From Pedobacter sp. AJM (GTDB taxonomy: Bacteria > Bacteroidota > Bacteroidia > Sphingobacteriales > Sphingobacteriaceae): a stretch of 64,000 nt of DNA. Positions within the stretch are counted from its first letter, which is position 1; every line of letters begins with the position of its first letter. The notes beneath the pieces are model-generated. The model was not told where the DNA came from. It searched no databases and saw only the letters and a list, made by a program, of their open reading frames with translations. Position numbers and translations under genes: made by a program. The DNA is taken from positions 744,001 through 808,000 of the forward strand of contig NZ_NHOT01000001.1 of NCBI RefSeq assembly GCF_002197755.1. The letters are read 5' to 3'. Below are positions 33,796-42,815 of this stretch, one piece after another.

Positions 33796-34935
33796 ATGAT
33801 TAAGCCACTAAAACATAAATCGATCAACTGGATTAATGGAATGAAGTTATCCAGTAATCATTTTACTGCCAACGATCTCTATTTACAGGATTTTGTCAGG
33901 GACGCCATATCCCTTAATATCAATAATGCCAACTATGGATTCTTACCGCCACTTGCAGGATATCCTAACTCTCATGATATTGAAATCGTAGAAAAGGCGA
34001 CCAATCATATCGAAATCAGGGTGAAACATTGCAATGCATTAACACCGGAGGGTTGTCATATTGATATTTTGCAGAATGACAGCATGGATAACCTGACCCA
34101 TAGTCATTATTTCGGCCAATCAGAACCCCGCAATTATTACATTTTACTGGTTGTAAATCCTTTTAACCGGGTGCCGGCTGGTACGCCAGATCCGGAAGAG
34201 AGCCCTATACGCTATCCTGAACTGGCTAAAGCTTACAGCATTGTTGTTCTTCCGGAAAACGAAATCGCTAGCCAGTTGCCCGATAATTATTTTCTGACAA
34301 TCGGCCAGGTTTATCATGAAAACGGGAGGATTGCCATCAATAAAAATTATATTCCACCAAGTTCTACCATTACCAGCCACCCGGCATTAATCCGCTATTA
34401 TGAAACATTTAACAGCTTGCTTAACGATTTGCAGCTGGCTTCTTTTAAGATTATTGATAAGACCGGAGGCAGGGATAACATCACTCCTTTAGGTAAAAAT
34501 ATCAGGTTGGTTTCTGAAAAAATTGTTGATTTTATTGCCGGTATTTTTTATGAATACCGAAATGTTGCTTACCGGGAATCTCCAACTGTTTTAGTAGGGT
34601 ATTTTTCCAGTCTGGCACATATCTTTTTCACGGCCATCAAATTAATTGACTCTAAAGAAAGAGAAGAGTTATTAAAGTACTTTTATGAATGGAAGGATGT
34701 AACTCCAGGAAATTTTGAAGAGTTATTGGCTAAAACAATTGAAATTGTTTATGACCATAAGCAGATTAACCAATCGATGGTTACCATTAACGACTTTTTA
34801 AGTGTATTGGTTGCACTATGGAATAAACTCAGCGGACTGGAATATATCGGTCAGCGCAAGGAAAACATTGTGGTTGCAGAACAGCAAGTTGTGCAACAGG
34901 TGCAGGCCAGAAAAACCTGGACGCTTTTAGATTAA
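33796..34935 (+). CDS. tssK: T6SS baseplate protein TssK
   Basis: TssK trimers connect the baseplate to the membrane complex. The 379 residues start with SINWINGMKLSSNHFTANDLYLQDF, the subtype iii form of the TssK opening (W-x-x-G-M-x-L-x-x-x-H-F), then beta strands and a helical C-terminal half (KIVDFIAGIFYEYRN; YFSSLAHIFFTAIKLI). It is the last core gene of the locus and is followed by a strong terminator. Confidence 0.9.
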   Translation: MIKPLKHKSINWINGMKLSSNHFTANDLYLQDFVRDAISLNINNANYGFLPPLAGYPNSHDIEIVEKATNHIEIRVKHCNALTPEGCHIDILQNDSMDNLTHSHYFGQSEPRNYYILLVVNPFNRVPAGTPDPEESPIRYPELAKAYSIVVLPENEIASQLPDNYFLTIGQVYHENGRIAINKNYIPPSSTITSHPALIRYYETFNSLLNDLQLASFKIIDKTGGRDNITPLGKNIRLVSEKIVDFIAGIFYEYRNVAYRESPTVLVGYFSSLAHIFFTAIKLIDSKEREELLKYFYEWKDVTPGNFEELLAKTIEIVYDHKQINQSMVTINDFLSVLVALWNKLSGLEYIGQRKENIVVAEQQVVQQVQARKTWTLLD

Positions 34936-34957
34936 ATTAGCAGCAAAACGGTAAATT

Positions 34958-35038
34958 ACCGATCAATATTCAGTTTAAATGATTGGGCGTAAGAAAAAAG
35001 CCTAAATCATTAAATGCTAAATGTTGATCGGTTTTTTT
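34958..35038 (+). terminator. Long terminator after tssK
   Basis: A stem of two parts: ACCGATCAATATT at the base pairs with AATGTTGATCGGT, and further in TTTAAATGATT...GGC pairs with GCC...AATCATTAAA around an A-rich loop. The 3' arm ends in seven T. It closes the T6SS locus on the right. Confidence 0.85.
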
Positions 35039-35452
35039 ATTTAAAATGGAACAGATTAAATTATTATTCTTGAAATCTTTGACTCACAAATTTATTCGGT
35101 TTAATCATGAATACAGCTGGGCTTTCTTCTTGTATAATTCACTTCTTTAAATCGCTTTCTCAGGCATCAAGGCGATTGGCATTTATCTGCTGATCAACAA
35201 GCCACTACATTACACTTTCTTTATAACAAAATATACCTATATTTAAATACAAATTAATGTAGCCTAAAACTACCTTAATGTAAGGTATAAACGTATTACG
35301 ATAGCATCAAAGATATTTCCAATGAAGATTGAAAATGACAAAATCGAATTTATAAATTTTAATATAAATTCATTTTATCCGTGGCTAAAGAACAAAAAGT
35401 AAATCTTCATCAGCTCAAAAACTAACCAAATATTTACCTAAAATTTAAAAAG
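35039..35452. other. Intergenic stretch between tssK and the GH16-like gene
   Basis: About 410 AT-rich bases with no open frame that resembles a gene and no clear TAnnTTTG element. It is presumably the upstream region of the GH16-like lipoprotein gene. Confidence 0.5.
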
Positions 35453-36277
35453 ATGAGTAAACACCTAACATTTAAAGCCATGCTATTATTAACCTGCTTA
35501 TCCGCAATATGGCTATCTTGCAAAAAAGATCGGGAACCAGTTGTGACAGAGCGCGTAAAGGCCTGGGAGACTTTAGTAGATGGTAATTCTTTTGCCAGTT
35601 ACGGTAATTTTGAAGCAAAATGGAATTATAACTATCCTTGGGGCACTGATCATAATGGCTCTGCTCGCATGGCAGGTAGCAGTACAAACCATAGCCAGAT
35701 TGCACTAAGTAGTGGAGAAATTACAATCACTGCCACTCGATTGGCAAGTTCACCAGGCAACAGTACAGCAAATGGCTTTACCAATGTAGCCATCTGGTAT
35801 AATTCAGGCGCATGCCATGCTAAACAACAGGTATTAATTAATGATCAGTTTCCAAGCTATACCATCTCTGGAGATTTTGCCGTTCCTACAGCGAGAGGAA
35901 CCTGGCCTGCTTTCTGGATTACGGGAGTAAATTCATGGCCACCGGAAAGTGATATCATGGAATTTAAAGGAAATTCTACCAATTGGCAAAATACTTACGA
36001 TGGTGCGTGGGAAAATAAACTGACAAATGTATCCAACGCCGGATCTTATCATAATTATAAATGCTGGTACAATAAAATAAGTGCGACTGATGTAGAATGT
36101 CATTATTATATTGACAACAACTGGGTCGCTAGACATGTCTTAAGTAATGCGGTTAACAAACCTATGTGGCTCATTATTAATATGCAAATGGAGGGTGACA
36201 GTGGTTCGCCAGGTCCGACCGGGAATACCTTATACCGTATTAAGAATGTATATATGGGCAGGGAAAGAGCCTTTTAA
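35453..36277 (+). CDS. GH16-like secreted lipoprotein (glucanase fold)
   Basis: The 274 residues have a lipoprotein signal (AIWLSCKKD, Cys23) followed by a beta-jelly-roll domain in the style of glycoside hydrolase family 16. The catalytic-type motif is PPESDIMEF near residues 161-169, fitting the E-x-D-x-x-E pattern, preceded by GTWPAFWITG. The family cuts beta-1,3/1,4-glucans, agar or related polymers; the target is not evident. A possible alternative is another enzyme of the same fold. It ends with a clear hairpin terminator. Confidence 0.78.
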   Translation: MSKHLTFKAMLLLTCLSAIWLSCKKDREPVVTERVKAWETLVDGNSFASYGNFEAKWNYNYPWGTDHNGSARMAGSSTNHSQIALSSGEITITATRLASSPGNSTANGFTNVAIWYNSGACHAKQQVLINDQFPSYTISGDFAVPTARGTWPAFWITGVNSWPPESDIMEFKGNSTNWQNTYDGAWENKLTNVSNAGSYHNYKCWYNKISATDVECHYYIDNNWVARHVLSNAVNKPMWLIINMQMEGDSGSPGPTGNTLYRIKNVYMGRERAF

Positions 36278-36287
36278 AAAAATAAAA

Positions 36288-36318
36288 TATGGAGGTATCC
36301 TTAAGCTACCTCCATTTC
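36288..36318 (+). terminator. Terminator after the GH16-like gene
   Basis: ATGGAGGTA and TACCTCCAT pair (9 bp) around a nine-base loop, 11 bases past the stop codon, with a modest T-rich end. Confidence 0.7.
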
Positions 36319-36341
36319 AATAAATAATAAAGACTTCAGAA

Positions 36342-36815
36342 ATGAAACCCATCATTGGCTGTATGCTTTGCTGCATAATATTTCTGCAATGCAAGAAAGA
36401 TGTAATTGCACTGCCCCTACAAGACTTTAACCTTGTCCTGGAGAAAATTAATTTATTAAGGCAATCGGGCTGCAACTGTGGAAGTGACTACATGCCGCCT
36501 GTGACTCCCTTATCTTTAAACAGTCAACTGGAGAGTGCGGCCATGGCACATGCAAAGGATATGGATCAACGAAATTTTTTCGAACATATATCACCTGAAG
36601 GTATTACTCCTCAAGAACGTGCCTTTAAAGCGGGCTATAAAGGTAATGTTGAAGGTGAAAACTTAGGCAAAGGATATCTTAATGCAGACGAAGTAATTAA
36701 CGCCTGGAAAAAAAGCGCGAGCCATTGCAAAGCGATGATGGATGCCAATAGTAATGAAGCTGGTATTGGCTTCAGCGAGAATTACTGGGCGATATCATTT
36801 GGCGCTTCATTATAA
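36342..36815 (+). CDS. CAP-domain (SCP/PR1-type) lipoprotein
   Basis: The 157 residues begin with a lipoprotein signal (CIIFLQCKKD, Cys17). The CAP domain follows: LNSQLESAAMAHAKDMDQRNFFEHISPEG with the H-x-x-H-like site, GENLGKGY, and NEAGIGFSENYWAISFG. Bacterial CAP proteins are common and secreted, but their biochemical roles are mostly unknown. The domain is at the short end for the family. It lies 64 bases after the GH16-like gene, beyond a terminator. Confidence 0.82.
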   Translation: MKPIIGCMLCCIIFLQCKKDVIALPLQDFNLVLEKINLLRQSGCNCGSDYMPPVTPLSLNSQLESAAMAHAKDMDQRNFFEHISPEGITPQERAFKAGYKGNVEGENLGKGYLNADEVINAWKKSASHCKAMMDANSNEAGIGFSENYWAISFGASL

Positions 36816-36818
36816 AAT

Positions 36819-37103
36819 TTAAGCTATTTTATTTGTTTGATGAATTACAATATCTGTTGTTAGTTCACTTGATTTGGCCACAAAATCTAAAAGATATTCT
36901 TGTTGATTATGGAAATCCAAGCCGGCCTCATCGGCCCACTCTTCATGGAAAATAAATAGATTACGACTAGTATCTTCATGTAAATCATACTGCACGCAGG
37001 CGATCTCTTTTCTGGATTGTACAACCATATTAAGCAGTATCTTGCTCAATTCTTCTTTTGTTTCCGGTTTGCTTTTAATAATAGCGGTCAGGTAAATGCT
37101 CAT
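36819..37103 (-). CDS. Antibiotic biosynthesis monooxygenase (ABM)-fold protein
   Basis: The 94 residues match the small ABM/YgiN family: IYLTAIIKSKPETKEELSKILLNMVVQSRKEIACVQYDLHED, then FIFHEEWADEAGLDFHNQQEYLLDF. Members are dimeric alpha+beta-barrel proteins; some oxidise quinols or degrade haem, but most are untested. The plus-strand CAP gene ends 3 bases away, so the two genes converge. Confidence 0.85.
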   Translation of the reverse strand: MSIYLTAIIKSKPETKEELSKILLNMVVQSRKEIACVQYDLHEDTSRNLFIFHEEWADEAGLDFHNQQEYLLDFVAKSSELTTDIVIHQTNKIA

Positions 37104-37202
37104 ATATTTCAGTATTTAAAAATAAGTGTGCTAAATGTAACCTAAAAATTCTGATCTCTACATCATTTTTCACCTCATCAAAGCATGATTTATCATTAAA
37201 AC

Positions 37203-37239
37203 AAAAAAGCCTTAACTTGAAAAAGTTAAGGCTTTTTTT
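37203..37239 (-). terminator. Terminator after tRNA-Asp
   Basis: AAAAAGCCTTAACTT and AAGTTAAGGCTTTTT form a perfect 15 bp stem around a 4-base loop, directly downstream of the tRNA. Confidence 0.88.
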
Positions 37240-37240
37240 G

Positions 37241-37314
37241 CGGAATGGACGGGACTCGAACCCGCGACCTCCTGCGTGACAGGCAGGCATTCTAACCAGC
37301 TGAACTACCACTCC
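37241..37314 (-). tRNA. tRNA-Asp (anticodon GTC)
   Basis: The 74 bases fold into a standard cloverleaf: acceptor GGAGTGG/CCATTCC with discriminator G, a D arm with AGCTGG, anticodon loop CTGTCAC (GTC, Asp) and the T arm GGTTCGAGTCC. No CCA is encoded. The open frame that covers it on the same strand is not a gene. Confidence 0.96.
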
Positions 37315-37419
37315 TTTTGTTTACTTTTTAAAAGTTTAAACCTCTTTCCCCTTTCGAGGTTGCAAATATAGAGACAAATTCTTTAATTGCAAACTTTATT
37401 TTAAAATAATCGTAACCAA

Positions 37420-38493
37420 TTAACCTACAGCACCTTCCTGCATTTTTTCTGCATTCTCGGCAAATTGTAGCGCATCAATAATTTCCTGAATATCTCCGTC
37501 CATAATAGAAGGGAGGTTATACATGGTTAAACCAATCCGGTGCTCGGTAACCCTACCCTGCGGATAGTTATACGTTCTGATTTTAGCAGAACGGTCACCA
37601 GTAGAAACCATTGTCTTACGTTTCGCCGCTATATCACCATTCTTTTTCTGTAATTCAATATCATACAACTTACTTCTAAGCATTTCCATTGCAATTACGC
37701 GGTTACCTAACTGCGAACGTTCCTGTTGACAAACGACTACAATACCTGAAGGTTTGTGCGTTAACTGTACTTTCGTTTCTACCTTATTTACGTTTTGTCC
37801 ACCTGCACCACCAGAACGGGAGGTTTGTAATTCAATATCTGCAGGGTTAATATATAAATCAATCTCTTCTGCTTCAGGTAAAACAGCAACAGATGCTGCA
37901 GAGGTATGAACCCGGCCTTGTGTTTCGGTATCAGGAACACGTTGTACACGGTGTACACCACTTTCATACTTCAGCTGGCCATACACATCATCACCATTTA
38001 CTTTCAAAATCACCTCTTTGTACCCACCGGCAGTACCTTCTGTTACATCAACGGTTTCCACTTTCCAGCCTTTGGTTTCGAAATAGCGGGTATACATCCG
38101 GTATAAATCACCGGCAAAAAGGGCAGCTTCATCACCACCGGTACCACCACGAATCTCAAAAACAGCATTTTTAGCATCTTCAGGATCTTTAGGAATCAGC
38201 ATTAAACGGATATTGCTTTCCATTTCTTCCTGCTGCTTCAACAACATATCCAGCTCTTCCTTTGCCATTTCACGCATTTCAGCATCCTTCTCAACAGACA
38301 AGATCTCTTTGTTGGCATCAATATTACTCATCACATTTTTGTAGATTTTATATTCATCTACAATCTTGCCCAAGTCTTTATATTCTTTATTTAAAGCCGC
38401 AAAACGTTTCATATCCTGAATCACATCCGGATTACTTAACGATTCCTCTACGTCTTCCCAACGCAGCTTTATAGCTTCTAATTTATCTAACAT
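37420..38493 (-). CDS. prfA: Peptide chain release factor 1
   Basis: RF1 frees the finished peptide at UAA and UAG stops. The 357 residues contain the universal GGQ motif ([13 protein letters not shown], about residues 227-239), the RF1-type tripeptide context [13 protein letters not shown] (P-x-T rather than the SPF of RF2) and the N-terminal helical domain. No programmed frameshift is present, as expected for RF1. Confidence 0.96.
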   Translation of the reverse strand: MLDKLEAIKLRWEDVEESLSNPDVIQDMKRFAALNKEYKDLGKIVDEYKIYKNVMSNIDANKEILSVEKDAEMREMAKEELDMLLKQQEEMESNIRLMLIPKDPEDAKNAVFEIRGGTGGDEAALFAGDLYRMYTRYFETKGWKVETVDVTEGTAGGYKEVILKVNGDDVYGQLKYESGVHRVQRVPDTETQGRVHTSAASVAVLPEAEEIDLYINPADIELQTSRSGGAGGQNVNKVETKVQLTHKPSGIVVVCQQERSQLGNRVIAMEMLRSKLYDIELQKKNGDIAAKRKTMVSTGDRSAKIRTYNYPQGRVTEHRIGLTMYNLPSIMDGDIQEIIDALQFAENAEKMQEGAVG

Positions 38494-38548
38494 ATTATTT
38501 ATTCGAATTGATTTTCCAAAAATCGGTATTAGCCAAATTTCGGAAATG

Positions 38549-38556
38549 CAAAAATA
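38549..38556 (-). promoter_or_regulatory. -7 element of prfA
   Basis: TATTTTTG on the minus strand is a full match to TAnnTTTG. The start would lie near 38543, about 50 bases before the ATG. No good -33 element was found. Confidence 0.4.
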
Positions 38557-38627
38557 AGGAAAAAAGCTGAATTAGCCTTGAAACCTAAAGCTTCACCTCA
38601 ATTAAAGGTTTTCAAAAAGTATGATTC

Positions 38628-39377
38628 TTATGGTTTACCTGTAAAATATTCAAGCTTAAGGTCTATCCCATCAAAAACAGCGTAAGAATTATAGTTAATC
38701 CACTCGCCAATATTTACATAACGACTTTCGTTTCCCAGATCTAAATCCAGTGGTAAATGCCTGTGGCCAAAAATAAAGTAATCGAAGTGTTGTTTCTGCA
38801 ACTGTTCTTTCGCATAAATGGCTAACCATTCCTTGTCTTCGCCCATAAAAACTTCTTTCTCGGTTTGCGCTGCTCTGCTGCCCTGGCTCCATGCACTGGC
38901 CATACCAATACCCAAATTCGGATCTAAACGGGCAAAGAGCCACTGACAAAGCCTGCTTCTGAAGATTTTCCTTAAAAATTTATACTTAGCATCTCCGGGG
39001 CCTAAACCATCACCATGGTGCAGATAAAACCTTTTTTCGTTACGTTCAATGACCAGCTCATCGCTGATAATTTCCATTCCGATTTCCTTTGTGAAATAAT
39101 CGCGCACCCACATATCATGATTACCTTTAAAGAAATAAATTTTAATCCCCTTATCTGCCATTGCAGCCAGCTTTCCCTGAATACGAATGAACCCCTTTGG
39201 AATCACCTTCGCATATTCAAACCAGAAATCAAAAATGTCGCCCATTAAAAATAATTCGCCGCAATCAGGCTCAATAAAATTTAACCAGCTTACAATACGT
39301 GCTTCCCGGGCACGGCTTTCAGCATAATCTGGAGTACCCAAATGAAAATCAGATGCGAAATAAATTTTTTTATCCAT
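38628..39377 (-). CDS. lpxH: UDP-2,3-diacylglucosamine diphosphatase-like metallophosphatase (LpxH family)
   Basis: The 249 residues have the calcineurin-like metal motifs in order: DFHLG (about 10-14), GDIFDFW (46-52), GNHDMW (about 95-100), HHGDGLGPGD (about 118-127) and GHRHLP near the end. LpxH cuts the pyrophosphate bond of UDP-diacylglucosamine in lipid A synthesis, and this length and the DF-x-x-E context suit it. Some Bacteroidota have more than one LpxH-like protein, so the assignment to lipid A is probable, not certain. Confidence 0.85.
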   Translation of the reverse strand: MDKKIYFASDFHLGTPDYAESRAREARIVSWLNFIEPDCGELFLMGDIFDFWFEYAKVIPKGFIRIQGKLAAMADKGIKIYFFKGNHDMWVRDYFTKEIGMEIISDELVIERNEKRFYLHHGDGLGPGDAKYKFLRKIFRSRLCQWLFARLDPNLGIGMASAWSQGSRAAQTEKEVFMGEDKEWLAIYAKEQLQKQHFDYFIFGHRHLPLDLDLGNESRYVNIGEWINYNSYAVFDGIDLKLEYFTGKP

Positions 39378-39522
39378 GTCTGAGTCAAAGGTAAAGGAAA
39401 AAGAGGTGAAAGTTCAAAGCAGGAGGTTCAAAAGAAAAAACTTAAGAACTAAAGCAGAAAGGATTATAAAGAGACCTGAGTCATGGATGTTTAACGATAG
39501 ACGACAAATGATCAATATATCC

Positions 39523-39578
39523 AAAATCTCTGAAATCATCCCACAGAAAATCAGTGAAATCCTGCAATCTGTGTAATC
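39523..39578. repeat. Three imperfect 14-base direct repeats
   Basis: AAATCTCTGAAATC (39523-39536), AAATCAGTGAAATC (39548-39561) and CAATCTGTGTAATC (39565-39578) follow one another in the gap between the lpxH-like gene and the prolyl oligopeptidase gene. I recall similar intergenic runs with this kind of repeat in other Bacteroidota genomes. The plus-strand open frame that includes them (39376-39576) is very basic and unlikely to be a gene. Confidence 0.5.
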
Positions 39579-39623
39579 ATACTGAAGGCAAAAACATATA
39601 TTAGTAAATAAATTGTTGCTACT

Positions 39624-41750
39624 ATGAAAAATAAACTTTTATTAGGCTTATTTGCGCTAAGCCTTTTAGCTTGTAATCAAGGTAAAAAACCAATAGATAA
39701 AATAACACGAATGAAATATCCGGATACCAGAAAAGATAGCACAACCGATCAATACTTTGGTAAAACCATTGCCGATCATTATCGATGGCTTGAAAACGAT
39801 ACATCTGCAGAAACCAAAGCCTGGGTTATTGCAGAAAATAAAGTAACCCAAAACTACCTGAATCAGATTCCTTATCGTGCTGACATTAAAAAGCGGCTCA
39901 CCGAAATCTGGAACTACCCAAAGGAAAGTGCACCAATGAAAGTTGGAGAATACTATTTCTTTGGGAAAAACAATGGTTTGCAAAATCAAAGTGTTTGGTA
40001 CATCAAAAAAGGCCTGGAAGGAAAAGAGGAAGTATTTCTTGACCCGAACAAACTTACAACAGATGGCACAGCTGCAGTTTCTTTACTCGGATTCTCACAT
40101 GATAAAAAATATGTTGCCTATTCTATAGCGCAGGCCGGATCAGACTGGAGCAGTATTTACGTAATGGATATCGCCACTAAAGCTAAATTAAGTGACGAAC
40201 TGAAATGGACCAAATTTTCGGGTGCGGCCTGGAAAGGTGATGGATTTTATTACAGCAGATTCGATGCACCTGCAAAAGGGACAGATTTATCTGCCACAAA
40301 TAAGTTTCAGAAGATTTACTACCACAAACTGGGTGCGCAACAAAAAGATGATCAGTTAATTTTTGAAGATAAAACCAACCCAAACTTATATTTCGGTGCA
40401 GATGTAACAGAAGATGAGCGCTTCTTAATTATCTCTGCAAGTGCCGGAACATCCGGAAATGCATTGTATTATCAGGATTTAAAGGAAGTAAACAACAAAA
40501 TATTGCCATTGGTTAAAGGTTACGACCATAATCATGACATTATTGATAATAACGGAGATCAGCTATTGCTCTATACGGATTTAGACGCAGAACATAAGCG
40601 GGTGGTTTTAATTGATCCTAAAAATCCCGATCCTAAAAACTGGAAAAAGATTATTCCTGAGTCAGAGCTTCCACTGGAAGCAGTATCAAGCGGCGGTGGT
40701 TTTCTATGGGCTTCTTATCTGAAAGATGCCAGCACCCATATTGTTCAGTTTGCTTTAAACGGCGCTAAACTTGGCGAAGTTAAACTTCCGGAAATTGGCA
40801 CCGCTGTTGGTTTTGGTGGCTATAAAGAAGATAAAGAATTCTTTTATACCTTCACTAACTTTACAACACCGGGAACCATTTACCGCTATGACATTGCAAA
40901 AGCGACATCTTCGCTTTACAAAAAATCTGAACTAAAATTAAACACCGACAATTATGAAACCAGTCAGGTTTTCTATCCCTCAAAAGACGGCACAAAAGTT
41001 CCGATGTTTATCGTCCATAAAAAGGGAATTAAGCTTGATGGCAATAACCCCGTTTACCTGTATGCCTATGGTGGTTTTCAGGTGAGTTTAACGCCATCTT
41101 TCAGCTTATCACGGATGTTGTTTTTAGAGAAAGGCGGGATTTATGTACAACCCAGTTTACGCGGCGGAAGTGAATACGGAGAAGCATGGCATAGAAACGG
41201 TATGTTAGCCAAAAAACAAAATGTGTTTGACGATTTTATTGCCGCAGCAGAATACCTGGTCAAAGAAAAATATACCAATCCGGCCAAAATCGCGATTTCT
41301 GGCGGTTCAAATGGCGGCTTGCTGGTTGGCGCCTGTATGACACAAAGGCCAGAACTTTTTAAAGTTGCACTACCAGCTGTTGGTGTTTTAGATATGCTAC
41401 GCTACCACAAATTTACTGTGGGTTGGGGATGGGCAGTAGAATACGGCACCAGCGATAAGAAAGAAGATTTTGATTATTTGATCAAGTATTCGCCACTACA
41501 CAACGTGAAACCAGGTGTAAACTATCCGGCAACACTCATCACTACAGCAGACCATGACGACCGCGTTGTACCTGCACATTCATTTAAATTTGCGGCAACC
41601 CTGCAGGAAAAATATAAAGGTGAAAACCCAATACTGATCAGAATTGAAACCAAAGCTGGCCATGGCGCAGGAAAACCAACCACTAAGTTGATTGGGGAAG
41701 CTGCTGATGTGTGGAGCTTTGTTTTCCAGAATTTAGGAATGAACTGGTAA
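39624..41750 (+). CDS. Prolyl oligopeptidase-family lipoprotein (S9)
   Basis: The enzyme cuts short peptides after proline. The 708 residues begin with a lipoprotein signal (LSLLACNQG, Cys17), then a seven-bladed propeller and a C-terminal alpha/beta-hydrolase domain. The serine motif GGSNGGLLVG lies near 558-567, the Asp near 645 (DHDDRVVPAHSFKF) and the His near 680 (KAGHGAGKPTTK), as in the S9A subfamily. It stands alone on its strand. Confidence 0.95.
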   Translation: MKNKLLLGLFALSLLACNQGKKPIDKITRMKYPDTRKDSTTDQYFGKTIADHYRWLENDTSAETKAWVIAENKVTQNYLNQIPYRADIKKRLTEIWNYPKESAPMKVGEYYFFGKNNGLQNQSVWYIKKGLEGKEEVFLDPNKLTTDGTAAVSLLGFSHDKKYVAYSIAQAGSDWSSIYVMDIATKAKLSDELKWTKFSGAAWKGDGFYYSRFDAPAKGTDLSATNKFQKIYYHKLGAQQKDDQLIFEDKTNPNLYFGADVTEDERFLIISASAGTSGNALYYQDLKEVNNKILPLVKGYDHNHDIIDNNGDQLLLYTDLDAEHKRVVLIDPKNPDPKNWKKIIPESELPLEAVSSGGGFLWASYLKDASTHIVQFALNGAKLGEVKLPEIGTAVGFGGYKEDKEFFYTFTNFTTPGTIYRYDIAKATSSLYKKSELKLNTDNYETSQVFYPSKDGTKVPMFIVHKKGIKLDGNNPVYLYAYGGFQVSLTPSFSLSRMLFLEKGGIYVQPSLRGGSEYGEAWHRNGMLAKKQNVFDDFIAAAEYLVKEKYTNPAKIAISGGSNGGLLVGACMTQRPELFKVALPAVGVLDMLRYHKFTVGWGWAVEYGTSDKKEDFDYLIKYSPLHNVKPGVNYPATLITTADHDDRVVPAHSFKFAATLQEKYKGENPILIRIETKAGHGAGKPTTKLIGEAADVWSFVFQNLGMNW

Positions 41751-41822
41751 TGATCCTTGCCACAGCAGTGCAATACGCATCGGATATCCTGATGTTAACT
41801 GTGCTGTTGTGGCAACGTTATT

Positions 41823-42473
41823 TTATGACATTAACCTGGGGAAACCAGCTATATACTCAACACCCAGACAACCTCTTCTAATCACCATTTCAACCCTATC
41901 TTCGGGCTTTACACGCTTTAACTTAAGGTATAGGTAATAAAAGCCAGAGACTTCCTTCTTACCCAGGTTATCAAATATTACAAAATAAATTGTCCTTCTT
42001 CCTACAGTTCGCGTTGACTTTTCTATAATCTGCGTTTCTATACTGTGCTTTTCTTTTAGCCATAAGCGGTTTATAAAAAGCAACAATATATCAATGAACC
42101 AGAATTTCAATAAAATTGTTAAAAAAATAACCTGACAAATATAGCCCCAAATGGTACCCGCTAAACTGGTATCCCTGGTAAATCCTAATCCGAAACAGAA
42201 ATAAGCGATTAAAATTGGAACGATGAAGAGGTAAGTCAAAATATTGATCTTCATACTGAATTTAGGTTCTCTCAATATAATATGCAAATCCAACACTAAA
42301 AGAGATAACAACGGGATTAACAATATCCATCTCCAAGTGCTATGACCTGAATAAAGACCATAGATGCACAAAGGAGCAAATGTGGCAGGCATTTGCCAGC
42401 TTCTGCTGCAAAACAGAAAAAGGAAGAACCATAGCGCAGCAAAAGGTAAAGCAATGAAAAAATAATCGAGCAT
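41823..42473 (-). CDS. Polytopic membrane protein of unknown function
   Basis: The 216 residues have about five hydrophobic helices in the first 135, followed by a soluble tail of about 80 residues (HSIETQIIEKSTRTVGRRTIYFVIFD, then VEMVIRRGCLGVEYIAGF). I recognise no family. A real gene is likely from the ordered hydrophobic spacing and positive-inside charge, but it has no operon partner. Confidence 0.6.
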   Translation of the reverse strand: MLDYFFIALPFAALWFFLFLFCSRSWQMPATFAPLCIYGLYSGHSTWRWILLIPLLSLLVLDLHIILREPKFSMKINILTYLFIVPILIAYFCFGLGFTRDTSLAGTIWGYICQVIFLTILLKFWFIDILLLFINRLWLKEKHSIETQIIEKSTRTVGRRTIYFVIFDNLGKKEVSGFYYLYLKLKRVKPEDRVEMVIRRGCLGVEYIAGFPRLMS

Positions 42474-42815
42474 CGTTAATCAAAGTTTTAGGAAAGATAT
42501 CATTTATTTTGAATTTTAACACCTCTGAAAACTTACTTCATTGAATACCAGATTTTAGACCTGTCGATAGCAGTGATACCGATCTATAAATAATCAATTA
42601 ACAACCTTATAAAATAAAGCCACTCCATTTTCCTACTAAACCTATAGACCAATTATAATTTGCTTTAAACTAAACAAAACCCTTAACTTTTGTTTTTAAT
42701 TCATTCAAAGCATATAAAATACTGAATACAAAAAGATTACAGAATTATCTAGAATATTTCTAAATAGGGATGTTCATAAAAGTTTATTTTGTAACTTTGC
42801 GTAAATTTTTTTTGA
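42474..42815. other. AT-rich intergenic stretch upstream of the ferredoxin reductase gene
   Basis: About 340 bases without a convincing gene. Its right end holds the promoter of the reductase gene. No repeats or hairpins stand out. Confidence 0.5.
42792..42799 (+). promoter_or_regulatory. -7 element of the ferredoxin reductase gene
   Basis: TAACTTTG is a full match to TAnnTTTG. The start near 42804 leaves a leader of about 12 bases before the ATG at 42816. A clear TTTG is not present at the -33 position. Confidence 0.5.

Noticed and set aside
37075..37311. Minus-strand open frame of 78 codons
   Set aside because: It covers the tRNA-Asp gene and its terminator, so it is not a protein gene.
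39376..39576. Plus-strand open frame of 66 codons
   Set aside because: Very basic, made partly of the direct repeats, overlaps the start of the lpxH-like gene, and shows no promoter.
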